Shown one piece after another: positions 40,318 to 49,346 of a stretch of 64,000 nt of DNA. Origin of the DNA: Cognatiluteimonas weifangensis (GTDB lineage: Bacteria; Pseudomonadota; Gammaproteobacteria; Xanthomonadales; Xanthomonadaceae). The notes under the pieces were generated by a model that was not told the origin of the DNA, did no database searches, and saw nothing but the letters and a program-made list of their open reading frames with translations. The number at the start of each line of letters is the position of its first letter. Position 1 is the first letter of the stretch. Made by a program: the position numbers and the translations under genes. The stretch is taken from assembly GCF_003416885.1 (NCBI RefSeq), contig NZ_QVPD01000011.1, positions 33,831 through 97,830 of the forward strand, written 5' to 3'.

Positions 40318-40827
40318 TCAGGCGCGCTCCGCCAGCAGCTTGCAGCCGCCGGCATCGACCGCAGCGAGCAGGTCGGCGACGCGGCCGCGGCCGGGCACGT
40401 CCAGGCCCGGCGCGATCTCCGCCAGCGGCACCAGCGCGAACGCGCGCTGGTGCAGGTGCGGGTGCGGGACCCGCAGGCCCGGCTCGTCGATGCTGTCCGC
40501 GCCGTACAGCAGCAGGTCCAGATCCAGCGTGCGCGGGCCCCAGCGTTCGCCGCGCTCGCGGTCGCGGCCGAAGCGGCGCTCGATCTCCAGCAGCGCATCG
40601 AGCAGCGCGCGCGCGTCCAGCCGCGTCTGCAGCAAGGCTGCGGCATTGACGAAATCCGGTTGCGCGGTATTGCCCCAGGCCGGCGTGCGATACAGGCGCG
40701 AGGCACGCAGCAGGCGCGTGCCCGGCAAGGCATCCAGCGCCCGCAGCGCCGCGTGCAGGGTCGCGGCGACTTCGCCGAGGTTGCCGCCCAGACCGACCGC
40801 CGCCAGGACCGGACGGTCGTCGAGCAT
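40318..40827 (-). CDS. folK: HPPK, 6-hydroxymethyl-dihydropterin pyrophosphokinase
   Basis: Pyrophosphorylates hydroxymethyl-dihydropterin in folate synthesis. It has 169 residues. GLGGNLGEV near the start and the ATP motif RWGPRTLDLDLLLYG are diagnostic; RVPHPHLHQRAFALVPL follows. ATG 40827 is used; a GTG at 40836 would overlap the pcnB stop as GTGA and add three residues. It lies downstream of pcnB. Confidence 0.95.
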   Translation of the reverse strand: MLDDRPVLAAVGLGGNLGEVAATLHAALRALDALPGTRLLRASRLYRTPAWGNTAQPDFVNAAALLQTRLDARALLDALLEIERRFGRDRERGERWGPRTLDLDLLLYGADSIDEPGLRVPHPHLHQRAFALVPLAEIAPGLDVPGRGRVADLLAAVDAGGCKLLAERA

Positions 40828-40832
40828 CGCGT

Positions 40833-42164
40833 TCACGCGGAGGCGGAAGTGACGCTGCGCCGACGCCGGCGGCGACGCCGCGGCGCGGCCTCGGCGGTGT
40901 CCGTGGCGTCGGAGTCCGCGGCGGTATCGGCCTCGCCCGCCGCCGCCTGCACCTCGCGCCAGAACGCGACCTCCTCCGCATGCTCGTCGGAGGCCGCCTG
41001 CCGCAGCACCAGGAAATCGAACGCGGCGCGGAACCGCGGATGCGCCAGCAGCCGCGACGCCCGCTTGCGCTGGGACAGGCGCGACTGCAGCAGCCAGATC
41101 TCCTGCATCGGCAGGGAGAAGCGCCGCGGCAGCGCCAGCGTGGCCAGCTGGTGCACGGTGACGCGATCGGCCGCGCGCCGCTGCGCCTCGGCCGCATGCA
41201 TGCCCTGCGCCTGCAGCGCCATCAGCGTGCGGCAGTACGCCGGCCACAGCAGCAGCGCGAACAGGAACGCCGGCGATACCGGCTCCCCGGCGGCCACGCG
41301 CTCGTCGGTGCCGCGCAGGCCTTCCAGCAGCATCTTGCGCAACGCGCCACTGCGGTTGGACTTGAGCGCTGCCGCGGTTTCCGGCAGCAGCACCGGCAAC
41401 AGGCCGTGGCGCTCCAGACCGAGGAAACCTGCGACCGCATGCCCGGCCAGGAACAGTTTCAGGCACTCCTCGAACAGGCGCGCCGGTGCAGCCTCGCGCA
41501 GCAGCGGCGCCAGCAGCGGCAACGGCGCGGCGGTAGCCGCGTCGATGCGGAAGCCGAGCTTGGCCGCCAGCCGCACCGCGCGCAGCATCCGCACCGGATC
41601 CTCGCGGTAGCGCTGCTCGGGATCGCCGATCAGCTTCATCACCCGGTTCTGCACGTCCTCGAAGCCGCCGACGTAATCGCGCACCGAGAAATCCTCGATC
41701 GCGTAGTACAGCGCGTTGGCGGTGAAGTCGCGCCGCACCGCGTCGTCCTCGATCGTGCCGTAGACGTTGTCGCGCAGCAGGCGCCCGCCCTCGTGCTGCT
41801 CGCGGTCGCCGCTGCCGTCGTCGCTGTTGGCGCGGAAGGTGGCGACCTCGATGATCTCGCGGCCGTACACCACGTGCGCCAGGCGGAACCGGCGGCCGAT
41901 CAGGCGGCAGTTGCGGAACAGCGCCTTGACCTCTTCCGGGGTGGCGCTGGTGGCGACGTCGAAATCCTTGGGCCGGCCGCCGACCAGCAAGTCGCGCACC
42001 GCACCGCCGACGAGGTAGGCGCCGTAGCCGTTCTCGCGCAGGCGGTACAGCACCCGCAGCGCGTTGGGGCTGATGTCCTTGCGCGAGATGGGGTGCGCGT
42101 CGCGCGGGATGATCCGCAATTGCAATTGCGCGCCGGCGGCGATGGTGGGGTCTTGGATGGGCAT
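40833..42164 (-). CDS. pcnB: Poly(A) polymerase I
   Basis: Adds 3' poly(A) tails to RNA and promotes decay. It has 443 residues. The nucleotidyltransferase core has LVGGAVRDLLVGG with DFDVATSATP supplying the metal aspartates, and RRDFTANALYY. The C-terminus is a basic tract of about eight arginines, typical of PcnB. ATG 42164 (MPIQDPT) is chosen; the first residues are not conserved. A divergent tRNA promoter lies upstream. Confidence 0.94.
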   Translation of the reverse strand: MPIQDPTIAAGAQLQLRIIPRDAHPISRKDISPNALRVLYRLRENGYGAYLVGGAVRDLLVGGRPKDFDVATSATPEEVKALFRNCRLIGRRFRLAHVVYGREIIEVATFRANSDDGSGDREQHEGGRLLRDNVYGTIEDDAVRRDFTANALYYAIEDFSVRDYVGGFEDVQNRVMKLIGDPEQRYREDPVRMLRAVRLAAKLGFRIDAATAAPLPLLAPLLREAAPARLFEECLKLFLAGHAVAGFLGLERHGLLPVLLPETAAALKSNRSGALRKMLLEGLRGTDERVAAGEPVSPAFLFALLLWPAYCRTLMALQAQGMHAAEAQRRAADRVTVHQLATLALPRRFSLPMQEIWLLQSRLSQRKRASRLLAHPRFRAAFDFLVLRQAASDEHAEEVAFWREVQAAAGEADTAADSDATDTAEAAPRRRRRRRRSVTSASA

Positions 42165-42209
42165 CGGGGGCGGCGCAGCCGCGGGCAGGGCCGTGAAGGC
42201 GGGATCGCA

Positions 42210-42238
42210 TTGCCTGCGGCAAGCGTGGCCCATATACT
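42210..42238 (+). promoter_or_regulatory. Sigma-70 promoter for tRNA-Glu
   Basis: TTGCCT (42210-42215) and TATACT (42233-42238) are separated by exactly 17 bases. A GC-rich discriminator follows, as is common in stable-RNA promoters under stringent control. The tRNA begins 72 bases later. Confidence 0.7.
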
Positions 42239-42310
42239 AGCAGGCTCCGTGCGCCGGCCATTCCGGAACACGGGCCGGCCGTCCAGCCGGGGTCCCGCGC
42301 GGACCACCCC

Positions 42311-42386
42311 GCTCCCTTCGTCTAGAGGCCCAGGACGTGGCCCTCTCAAGGCTAAAACACGGGTTCGAATCCCGTAGGGAGCGCCA
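42311..42386 (+). tRNA. tRNA-Glu (anticodon CTC)
   Basis: 76 nucleotides including the encoded CCA. The acceptor stem GCTCCCT pairs with AGGGAGC and the T arm is ACGGG TTCGAAT CCCGT. The anticodon stem TGGCC/GGCTA closes the loop CTCTCAA, giving anticodon CTC. It reads GAG codons, frequent in this GC-rich genome. Confidence 0.96.
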
Positions 42387-42436
42387 TACACGCAGGTCGC
42401 CCGCAAATGCACCGCAGGCGACGCGGATTCCACGCG

Positions 42437-42463
42437 AAAGCCCGGTCCCGGCCGGGCTTTTTT
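42437..42463 (+). terminator. Terminator after tRNA-Glu
   Basis: Stem AAAGCCCGG with CCGGGCTTT, loop TCCCGG, followed by TTT. It lies 50 bases downstream of the tRNA and ends its transcript before fdxA. Confidence 0.85.
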
Positions 42464-42518
42464 CGTTTTCCGGGCGCGCTCGCTAAACTTGCCGCCGCGC
42501 CCGCAACGGAACCAGGCC

Positions 42519-42842
42519 ATGCCCTTCGTCGTCACCGAAAACTGCATCAAGTGCAAGTACACCGACTGCGTCGAGGTGTGCCCGGTGGACTGCTTCCACG
42601 AGGGCCCCAACTTCCTGGTGATCGACCCGGAGGAGTGCATCGACTGCACCCTGTGCGAACCCGAATGCCCGGTCAGCGCGATCTACCCGGAGGACGACGT
42701 TCCCGCCGGGCAGGAACGGTTCGCGGCGCTGAACGCCGAGCTGGCGAAGGAGTGGCCGGTGATCGCGACCCGCAAGGAGCCGCTGCCGGATGCCGCCGAG
42801 TGGGACGGCAAACCGGACAAGCTGCCGCTGCTGCAACGCTGA
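42519..42842 (+). CDS. fdxA: Seven-iron ferredoxin FdxA
   Basis: Small electron carrier of 107 residues with one 3Fe-4S and one 4Fe-4S cluster. Ligands lie in [17 protein letters not shown] and [15 protein letters not shown]-terminal extension ends LPLLQR, as in the Azotobacter FdI-like FdxA family. The ATG lies after the tRNA terminator; a TAAACT box a short way upstream may be its own promoter. Confidence 0.95.
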   Translation: MPFVVTENCIKCKYTDCVEVCPVDCFHEGPNFLVIDPEECIDCTLCEPECPVSAIYPEDDVPAGQERFAALNAELAKEWPVIATRKEPLPDAAEWDGKPDKLPLLQR

Positions 42843-42911
42843 GACGCGCGGCGCCGCCGCGACCGCACGGGCGCCGGGGCGCCCGTGCGCATTGCCGCTT
42901 GGCGCCCGGCC

Positions 42912-43421
42912 TCAGCCGCCCAGCGCCGCCTTCAGGGCCGCGATCAGCTTGACCGGCGCCTCGGCGCTGGCGGACATGCCGCGCGGGTCCACCGCCGACA
43001 CGTAGACGCCGGCGTCGACCTTGGTCACCCGCACCAGGAAATTCGCGCCCTCGTAGCTGACGTCGTAGGTGCCCAGCAGTTGCGCCTTGCTGGCGATGAC
43101 GACGCCCGCCTGCGCCGTCAGCGCATCGCCGACCCGTGCGAACACTTCGTCGCGCTCGCCGGCGACGGTGAAGCCGGTCGCGGCGGCGGCGACGCTCGGG
43201 CCCAGCGAGGACCGGGTCACCGATTGCGGCGCATCGCCCGGCACCTGCATCGCGCCCTGGGTGTTGGGCAGGTCCAGGTCCGGGGGCACTTCCAGCGGCC
43301 GGCTTTCGGCGCTCTGCTGGTAGGGGCTGTCCTGCTTGAACCAGTGGCAGCCCGCGGTGCCGGCCACGGCAACCACGACGATGGCGAGGACGAGCGGACG
43401 CAACACGTGGGGCTGGGGCAT
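42912..43421 (-). CDS. bamC: Short BamC-like lipoprotein
   Basis: 169 residues. The signal peptide ends in TAGCHWF, so it is lipidated. The LEVPPDLDLPNTQGAM stretch matches the BamC segment that binds BamD. Only one helix-grip domain follows, where E. coli BamC (about 344 residues) has two. It is directly downstream of dapA, the place bamC holds in E. coli. It probably assists outer-membrane protein assembly. ATG 43421 follows GGAG. Confidence 0.8.
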   Translation of the reverse strand: MPQPHVLRPLVLAIVVVAVAGTAGCHWFKQDSPYQQSAESRPLEVPPDLDLPNTQGAMQVPGDAPQSVTRSSLGPSVAAAATGFTVAGERDEVFARVGDALTAQAGVVIASKAQLLGTYDVSYEGANFLVRVTKVDAGVYVSAVDPRGMSASAEAPVKLIAALKAALGG

Positions 43422-43434
43422 CGGTATCTCCAGG

Positions 43435-44340
43435 TCAGGCCGCGACGGCATTGCGGCAGGTTTGTTCCAGCTGCTCGACGAGGTCGGCGATCCGAACCGC
43501 GGCCTCGGCGTGGGCCGGCGACAGCGGCGTCAGCGGCAGGCGCAGGCCGTGGCCTACCCCCATGCGCGACAGGATAGCCTTCAGCGGGATCGGATTGGAC
43601 TCCACGCCGAGGAACGCGTACGCCGGGCGCAGGCGCGCATCCCAGGCCTCGGCCTCCGCCCGGTTGCCGGCGCGCGCCAGGTCGCAGAGCTTGCGGAACG
43701 CGCGCGGCAGCACGTTGGAGGCGACCGAGACCACGCCGTCGGCGCCGGCGAGCATCGCCCGCGCCGCGGTCGGATCGTCGCCGCTGAGCACGGCGAAGCC
43801 GTCGCCGCGCAACGGCAGCAGCGCGGCCATGCGCTCCGGTTCGTTGCGCGCTTCCTTGATGCCGACGATGCGCTCGTGCCCGGCGAGTACGGCCGCCGTC
43901 TCCGGCAGCAGGTCGCACCCGGTGCGGCCGGGCACGTTGTACAGCACCAGCGGCAGCGCGCCGTCGTCGGCGATCGCGCGGTAATGCGCGATCAGGCCCG
44001 GCTGGGTCGGGCGCACGTACGGCGGCGTCACCACCAGCGCGGCGTCGGCGCCCAGCGCGGCGACGCGGCGGGTCTGCTCGATGGTCTTGGCGGTGTTGGA
44101 CAGGCCGCTGCCGGCCAGCACCGGGATGCGCCCGGCAATGATCTCCACCGCGCTGCGCAGCAGGGCGTCGTACTCGGCGTCGTACAGCGCCGCGGCCTCG
44201 CCGGTGGAGCCGGCCACCACCACGCCCTGGGTGCCGCCGTCGAGTTGCGTCTGCAGCAGCCGGCGCCAGGCGTCGAAATCGATCTCGCCGCCGGCCGTGA
44301 ACGGCGTCGCCAGCGCGGTGATGCTCCCGGAAAGTCGCAC
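43435..44340 (-). CDS. dapA: 4-hydroxy-tetrahydrodipicolinate synthase
   Basis: Condenses pyruvate and aspartate semialdehyde in lysine and DAP synthesis. It has 301 residues. GSTGEAAAL is the substrate-loop motif, [11 protein letters not shown] holds the catalytic tyrosine, and the Schiff-base lysine is in [10 protein letters not shown]. The start is GTG at 44340 with GAGA upstream. It uses the product of asd, encoded elsewhere in the window. Confidence 0.96.
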   Translation of the reverse strand: MRLSGSITALATPFTAGGEIDFDAWRRLLQTQLDGGTQGVVVAGSTGEAAALYDAEYDALLRSAVEIIAGRIPVLAGSGLSNTAKTIEQTRRVAALGADAALVVTPPYVRPTQPGLIAHYRAIADDGALPLVLYNVPGRTGCDLLPETAAVLAGHERIVGIKEARNEPERMAALLPLRGDGFAVLSGDDPTAARAMLAGADGVVSVASNVLPRAFRKLCDLARAGNRAEAEAWDARLRPAYAFLGVESNPIPLKAILSRMGVGHGLRLPLTPLSPAHAEAAVRIADLVEQLEQTCRNAVAA

Positions 44341-44565
44341 GTGGATGTTCTCAGGTTGGGGATGGCCGCGCACCGGCCCCGTGGCGCCCGCGGCCCCCCG
44401 CGTGCGGACATCGGGACGGGAAGACGAAGGATCTGCCGGCGCGCGAGCGCCCGCTGCCGACACGCGCCGATGTTACTTGCGGCGCCAAAGCGCGGGCAAG
44501 TATGCTGGCCGCGGCTTCCGGCCCCGCGCCGGCCGCCGTTCAGCCCCCCAGCAGCGGACGCCGCC

Positions 44566-45147
44566 TTGACCGATCCCGACCTTGCCCATCGCGATTCCGC
44601 CTCCCGTCCGTCCCCGAACGAGAACCACCTGCTGATCAACGCCTACACGACGCATCCGCGGTCGCCGTTGCTGGCGGTGACCCGGCGCATCGCCGACAGC
44701 GGCTGCAACCTGGTCGACACCCGCCTGTCCACGGTCGGACGCGACGTCTCGGTGACGGCGCTGGCCACCGGGTCCTGGGACGCGGTCGCCAAGCTGGAGA
44801 CCATGCTCGGCAAGCTCGAGCGCGAGGAAGGCCTGAAGCTGGTCTGGTACCGCACCGGGCCCAAGCCGGTGCAGTCCAACCTGCTGCCGTACGTGGTCGA
44901 GGTCGTCGCCGCCGACAAGCCCGGGATCCTGTACCAGCTCGCCGATTTCTTCGACCACCAGTCGATCACCATCGAGAGCCTGCACTGCTCGCGTTACCGG
45001 GCAATGCAGACCGGTGCGGAAATGTTCACCGCGCAGGTCACCATCGGCATCCCCGCCGACATGCACATCGCCGCGCTGCGCGACGATTTCCTGGAGTTCT
45101 GCGACCATCTGAACCTGGATGCGATCATGGATCCGATGAAGTTCTGA
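44566..45147 (+). CDS. gcvR: GcvR-type ACT-domain regulator
   Basis: Predicted partner of GcvA that represses the glycine cleavage operon. It has 193 residues with two ACT domains: the first runs from LLINAYTTHPRSPLLA, the second from YVVEVVAADKPGILYQLADFF. It has no DNA-binding domain. TTG at 44566 is used because no ATG precedes the first ACT strand. The dapA/gcvR/bcp neighbourhood is the same as in E. coli, which supports the call. Confidence 0.88.
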   Translation: MTDPDLAHRDSASRPSPNENHLLINAYTTHPRSPLLAVTRRIADSGCNLVDTRLSTVGRDVSVTALATGSWDAVAKLETMLGKLEREEGLKLVWYRTGPKPVQSNLLPYVVEVVAADKPGILYQLADFFDHQSITIESLHCSRYRAMQTGAEMFTAQVTIGIPADMHIAALRDDFLEFCDHLNLDAIMDPMKF

Positions 45148-45205
45148 GCACGGCCTTCCGACGCACGAGGTTCCGAGCACGGAATCCCGGGATGAAGCCC
45201 ATACG

Positions 45206-45688
45206 ATGATCGAGACTGGCAAGGCGCTGTCGAAATCCGTCCTCTCGCTGCCGCTGGCGCTGTCGGACGGCAGCCGCGCGACCCTCGCCGATTACGCTGG
45301 CAAGTGGCTGGTGCTGTACTTCTACCCCAAGGATTCCACTCCCGGCTGCACCACCGAGGGCCTGGACTTCAATGCGCTGCTGCCGAAGCTCCGCAAGCTC
45401 GGCGCCGAGGTCCTCGGGGTGTCGCGCGACTCGCTGCAGTCGCACCGGAATTTTTGCGCCAGGCAGGGCTTCCGGTTCGCCCTGGTCAGCGACGCCGAGG
45501 AGACGCTGTGCCGGGCCTTCGACGTGATCCGGCCGAAGAAACTGTACGGGCGCGAGTACATCGGGATCGAACGCAGCACCTTCCTGATCGATCCGACCGG
45601 CGTGGTCCGCCAGGCCTGGCGCGCGGTCAAGGTTCCCGGTCACGCCCAGGCTGTGCTCGACGCGCTGCAGGCTGCGCACGGGCCGTGA
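45206..45688 (+). CDS. bcp: Thioredoxin-dependent peroxiredoxin Bcp
   Basis: Reduces peroxides using thioredoxin. It has 160 residues. The peroxidatic cysteine is in DSTPGCTTEG (Cys48). The E. coli-type second cysteine five residues on is absent; instead Cys84 (HRNFCARQGF) is available, matching the Cys48/Cys84 pair known for the Xanthomonas campestris enzyme. It follows gcvR. Confidence 0.95.
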   Translation: MIETGKALSKSVLSLPLALSDGSRATLADYAGKWLVLYFYPKDSTPGCTTEGLDFNALLPKLRKLGAEVLGVSRDSLQSHRNFCARQGFRFALVSDAEETLCRAFDVIRPKKLYGREYIGIERSTFLIDPTGVVRQAWRAVKVPGHAQAVLDALQAAHGP

Positions 45689-45835
45689 CATCCTCTCTTC
45701 GACTTTGTCCGGCCCGGCGCAGCGCGCCTGGCGTTCATCGTCGCGTGCGCCGTTGGCGTGCAAACGCTCCTCTTCACCCACGCCCCGCACCGCGGGTCGC
45801 GGTGACCCGTCGCTGTCCGACCGCAGGAAACACGC

Positions 45836-47233
45836 ATGACGCGTAGCAAGCGCATCCATGTTTTGGACACCAATGTGCTGATGCACGACCCCACCGCGCT
45901 GTTCAAGTTCGAGGAGCACGACGTCTACCTGCCGATGCAGGTGATGGAGGAGCTCGACAACGCCAAGAAAGGCACCTCCGAGGCCAGCCGCAACGCGCGC
46001 CAGGTCAGCCGCTTCCTCAACGAGATGATCGAGGCGCACGGCAACGGCGACATCACCGCCGGCATCCCCTTGAGCCGGCCGCGGGGGCTGCAGCTGCGCG
46101 GCGCGCAGAGCATCGGCAAGCTGCGCTTCCAGACCCGCGACTTCGATTCCGGCAAGCGTTTCGGCGCGGTGATCCCGGACAACCACATCCTCGGCGCGAT
46201 CCTGGCGCTGAAGGAGGACGAGCCCGAGGCGGCGGTGGTGTTCGTGTCCAAGGACATCAACCTGCGGATCAAGGCCTCGATCGCCGGGATCGCCAACGAG
46301 GACTACGAGAACGACCGCGCGCTGGACGACTTCAGCCTGCTGTACACCGGCGCCACCGCGCTGCCCGGGGATTTCTGGCAGCGCAACGGCAAGGACCTGA
46401 AGTCGTGGACCGAGAAGGGGCGCACCTTCTACGAGATCGCGCGCACCGGCGAGGACGACTGGCACCCGAACCAGTTCCTGTACCTGCCCGGCGACGAGGA
46501 AGCCGAGCTGAAAGTCGTCCGGGTCGGCGAGGACAAGGTCACGCTGCGGATCGTCGACGATTTCCGCCACGCGCAACACGCGGTCTGGGGCATCCTGGCG
46601 CGCAATCGCGAGCAGAACTTCGCGCTCAACGCGCTGATGGACCCGGAGATCGACTTCATCACCCTGCTCGGCACCGCCGGCACCGGCAAGACCCTGCTGG
46701 CGCTGGCCGCGGGGCTGGCGCAGACCATGGACCAGCAGCGCTACCGAGAGATCATCATGACCCGCGCCACGGTCAGCGTCGGCGAGGACATCGGCTTTTT
46801 GCCCGGCACCGAAGAAGAAAAGATGACGCCGTGGATGGGCGCGCTCACCGACAACCTGGAAGTGCTGACCCACAACCAGGAAGGCGGCTCCTGGGGCCGC
46901 GCGGCGACCAACGACCTGCTCGCCTCGCGGATCAAGATCCGCTCGCTCAACTTCATGCGCGGGCGCACCTTCCTCAACCGCTGGCTGATCCTGGACGAGG
47001 CGCAGAACCTGACGCCCAAGCAGATGAAGACGCTGATCACCCGCGCCGGCCCCGGCACCAAGATCGTGTGCCTGGGCAACGTCGAGCAGATCGACACGCC
47101 GTATCTGACCGAGACTACATCGGGCCTGACCTACGCGGTGGACCGCTTCAAGCACTGGCCGCACAGCGCGCACGTCACCCTGCGTCGCGGCGAGCGCTCG
47201 CGGCTGGCCGATTACGCCTCGGAAGTGCTGTAG
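45836..47233 (+). CDS. PhoH-family ATPase with PIN domain
   Basis: 465 residues. The N-terminal PIN-like nuclease domain (about 1-150) starts RIHVLDTNVLMHDP and carries EELDNAKKG. The C-terminal PhoH ATPase domain has Walker A GTAGTGKTLL and Walker B WLILDEAQNLTP. PIN-PhoH proteins (PhoH2/YlaK type) are RNA helicase/nuclease proteins. ATG follows CAGGAAACACGC. Its stop is the first of four in-frame stop codons. Confidence 0.93.
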   Translation: MTRSKRIHVLDTNVLMHDPTALFKFEEHDVYLPMQVMEELDNAKKGTSEASRNARQVSRFLNEMIEAHGNGDITAGIPLSRPRGLQLRGAQSIGKLRFQTRDFDSGKRFGAVIPDNHILGAILALKEDEPEAAVVFVSKDINLRIKASIAGIANEDYENDRALDDFSLLYTGATALPGDFWQRNGKDLKSWTEKGRTFYEIARTGEDDWHPNQFLYLPGDEEAELKVVRVGEDKVTLRIVDDFRHAQHAVWGILARNREQNFALNALMDPEIDFITLLGTAGTGKTLLALAAGLAQTMDQQRYREIIMTRATVSVGEDIGFLPGTEEEKMTPWMGALTDNLEVLTHNQEGGSWGRAATNDLLASRIKIRSLNFMRGRTFLNRWLILDEAQNLTPKQMKTLITRAGPGTKIVCLGNVEQIDTPYLTETTSGLTYAVDRFKHWPHSAHVTLRRGERSRLADYASEVL

Positions 47234-47251
47234 CTGTAGCTGTAGCTGTAA
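47228..47251. repeat. CTGTAG hexamer repeat over the phoH stop
   Basis: Three CTGTAG units and a final CTGTAA. Read in the phoH frame they give Leu-stop four times, at 47231, 47237, 47243 and 47249. Confidence 0.9.
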
Positions 47252-47265
47252 CTACGACTTCAACT

Positions 47266-47292
47266 GCACCCGGTCGCGGCCGCGCCGGGTGC
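47266..47292. terminator. Hairpin between phoH and sulP
   Basis: GCACCCGG pairs with CCGGGTGC around an 11-base loop that is itself GC-palindromic. It has no T run, but it lies between two convergent genes and may act on both. Confidence 0.45.
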
Positions 47293-47295
47293 CGC

Positions 47296-48966
47296 TCAGG
47301 ACGGCTCTGCGGCCGCCGCCTCGCCACGGTGGGCCTGGATGTGCGCCAGCGCCGTGGCCAGGTCCTTGAAGTAGCTGGCCGGTTCCTCGCGGCTGACGAC
47401 CTGCGCGCGCACCAGCTTGCGCAGCACCCGCAGGCTGGCGCCGCTGAGCAGCACCTGCACGCCGCGCTGGCGCAGGGCGGAGATGGTGGATTCCAGCCGC
47501 TTGAGCCCGGTGGCGTCGACGAACGGCACCCGCTCCAGCCGCAGCACCAGCCAGGCGGGCTTGCCCCGCGACCACGACAGCGCCCGCTCCAGCGAATCGA
47601 CCGAACCGAAGAAGAACGGCCCTTCGATCGAATACACCGCCACGTCGTGCGGCAACTCCTCCAGCCCGGCCGCGGCCAGTTCCTCGCGCACGCTGGCGTG
47701 GCCGTGCTCCACCACCTCGACCGAGGCGGCCATGCGGCGCATGAACTGGAACATCGCCAGGATCACGCCGATGTTCACCGCCACCACCAGGTCGGTGAGG
47801 ATGGTGAGGAAGAAGGTGATCAGCAGGATCGCCACGTCCGCGCGTGGCGCCTGCCGCACCAGGCGCAGGAAACGCCGCGCCTCGCTCATGTTCCAGGCCA
47901 CCACCCACAGGATCGCGGCCAGCGCCGCCAGCGGCACCTGCCCGGCGTAGGGTGCCAGGAACACCAGCACGCCGATCAGCAGGATGCAATGCACGATGGC
48001 GGCGAGCGGGCTGGTGCCGCCGTTGCGGATGCTGGTCGCGGTGCGGGCGATCGCGCCGGTGGCGGCGATGCCGCCGAACAGCGGCGAGAGGATGTTGGCC
48101 ACGCCCTGGCCGATCAGCTCCTGGTTGGAATCGTGGCGGGTGCCGGCCATGCCGTCGGCGACCACCGCCGACAGCAGCGACTCGATCGCGCCGAGCATGG
48201 CGATGGTGAAGGCCGACGGCAGCAGCATCACCAGCAAGTCGAACGACATGGCCGGCAATTGCAGTTGCGGCAAGGTGCGCGGGATCGCGCCGAAGGTGGA
48301 CGCGATGGTCGCCACGCCCTGCGGTTTCCAGACCGCCACCGCGACGGTGGCGGCGATCATCGCCAGCAGCGGACCGGGCACCCGCGACATTCCGGGCAGA
48401 CGCGACCCCCACAACGCCAGCAGCAGGCTGCCGACCCCCAGCAGCGTGGTCGCCGGATGCAGTTGCGGCAGCGACTGCAGCAGTTGCCAGCCCTTGAGGT
48501 AGAACTGTTCGGCGTCGGCCGCGGGCAGGCCGAAGAAATACTGCCATTGCCCCACCCAGATGATCACCGCGATGCCGGCAGTGAAACCAACGATCACCGG
48601 GTCGGGGATGAAGCGGATCACCGCACCCAGCCGCGCCAGTCCCATCAGCACCAGCATGATCCCGGCCAGCAAAGTCGCCAGCAGCAACCCGCTGACGCCG
48701 AACTGCGCCACCACGCCGGCGAGGATGACGATGAAGGCGCCGGTGGGACCGGCGATCTGGATCCGCGAGCCGCCGAACAGCGCGACCGCCGCGCCGGCGA
48801 CGATCGAGGTGTACAGGCCCTGCTCCGGCTTGACCCCGGAGGCGATCGCGAACGCCATGGCCAGCGGCAGCGCGACCACGCCCACCACCAGTCCGGCGAC
48901 GATGTTGGGCAACCAGTGCTCGCGCCGGAACAGCCCCGCACGCCAGGCTTCGACGGCGGCGATCAT
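47296..48966 (-). CDS. SulP-family anion transporter with STAS domain
   Basis: 556 residues: about 12 or more membrane helices in the first 420 residues, with the SulP signature QIAGPTGAFIVILA and PSAFTIAMLGAIESLLSA, then a cytosolic STAS domain (about 440-545) with FFFGSVDSLERAL and VPFVDATGLKRLE. SulP proteins carry sulfate, bicarbonate or dicarboxylates; the substrate here cannot be named. Its ATG overlaps the stop of the HTH gene as ATGA. Confidence 0.92.
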   Translation of the reverse strand: MIAAVEAWRAGLFRREHWLPNIVAGLVVGVVALPLAMAFAIASGVKPEQGLYTSIVAGAAVALFGGSRIQIAGPTGAFIVILAGVVAQFGVSGLLLATLLAGIMLVLMGLARLGAVIRFIPDPVIVGFTAGIAVIIWVGQWQYFFGLPAADAEQFYLKGWQLLQSLPQLHPATTLLGVGSLLLALWGSRLPGMSRVPGPLLAMIAATVAVAVWKPQGVATIASTFGAIPRTLPQLQLPAMSFDLLVMLLPSAFTIAMLGAIESLLSAVVADGMAGTRHDSNQELIGQGVANILSPLFGGIAATGAIARTATSIRNGGTSPLAAIVHCILLIGVLVFLAPYAGQVPLAALAAILWVVAWNMSEARRFLRLVRQAPRADVAILLITFFLTILTDLVVAVNIGVILAMFQFMRRMAASVEVVEHGHASVREELAAAGLEELPHDVAVYSIEGPFFFGSVDSLERALSWSRGKPAWLVLRLERVPFVDATGLKRLESTISALRQRGVQVLLSGASLRVLRKLVRAQVVSREEPASYFKDLATALAHIQAHRGEAAAAEPS

Positions 48967-49226
48967 GCCCCGGCTCCCGCTTCCGCCTTCAGGCGGACGC
49001 CGCGGCCGCCGCCGTGGCTGCTCGCCCGCTCGCCGATCAGCTCGATTCCCGCTGCGTCCAGGGCCGCGACGACCTTGGCCAGCGTATCCACCGTGCCGCG
49101 CACCTGGCCGCTGCTCGCTTCCATGCGCTGGATGGTCGGCAGCGACACCCCGGCCAAGTGCGCCAGCTGGCGCTGGTCGATCCCCAGCAGGGCGCGCGCC
49201 GCCCGCATTTGCGCCGCAGTGATCAC
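48963..49226 (-). CDS. Small XRE-type HTH regulator
   Basis: 87 residues. The helix-turn-helix (about 8-62) has [21 protein letters not shown] and PTIQRMEAS as the two helices. A Gly/Arg/Ala tail follows. It is likely a DNA-binding repressor or activator. The start is GTG at 49226, with GGAG upstream; an ATG at 49208 is possible. It is translationally coupled to the SulP gene and probably controls it from the AT-rich gap upstream. Confidence 0.85.
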   Translation of the reverse strand: MITAAQMRAARALLGIDQRQLAHLAGVSLPTIQRMEASSGQVRGTVDTLAKVVAALDAAGIELIGERASSHGGGRGVRLKAEAGAGA

Positions 49227-49346
49227 TGGCCGACTCCACCCTCAGACATATGAATGAATATTTTAAACATCATCAAGCACGCTTGGTACTGCACCTTTCT
49301 GCCCACTTTGTAAAGTAGGCCCCCATTCCTGCCTGCGCGGCCTGCC
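49227..49346. promoter_or_regulatory. AT-rich divergent promoter region
   Basis: The gap between the HTH gene and thiD contains an AT-rich block (about 49246-49275, including CATATG, AATATT and TTTTAAA) that stands out in this GC-rich window. It is a likely site for RNA polymerase and for the HTH protein. No TPP riboswitch pattern is seen upstream of thiD. Confidence 0.4.

Noticed and set aside
49227..49346. TPP riboswitch upstream of thiD
   Set aside because: No CTGAGA-type core or paired ACCTGA element is visible in the short gap.
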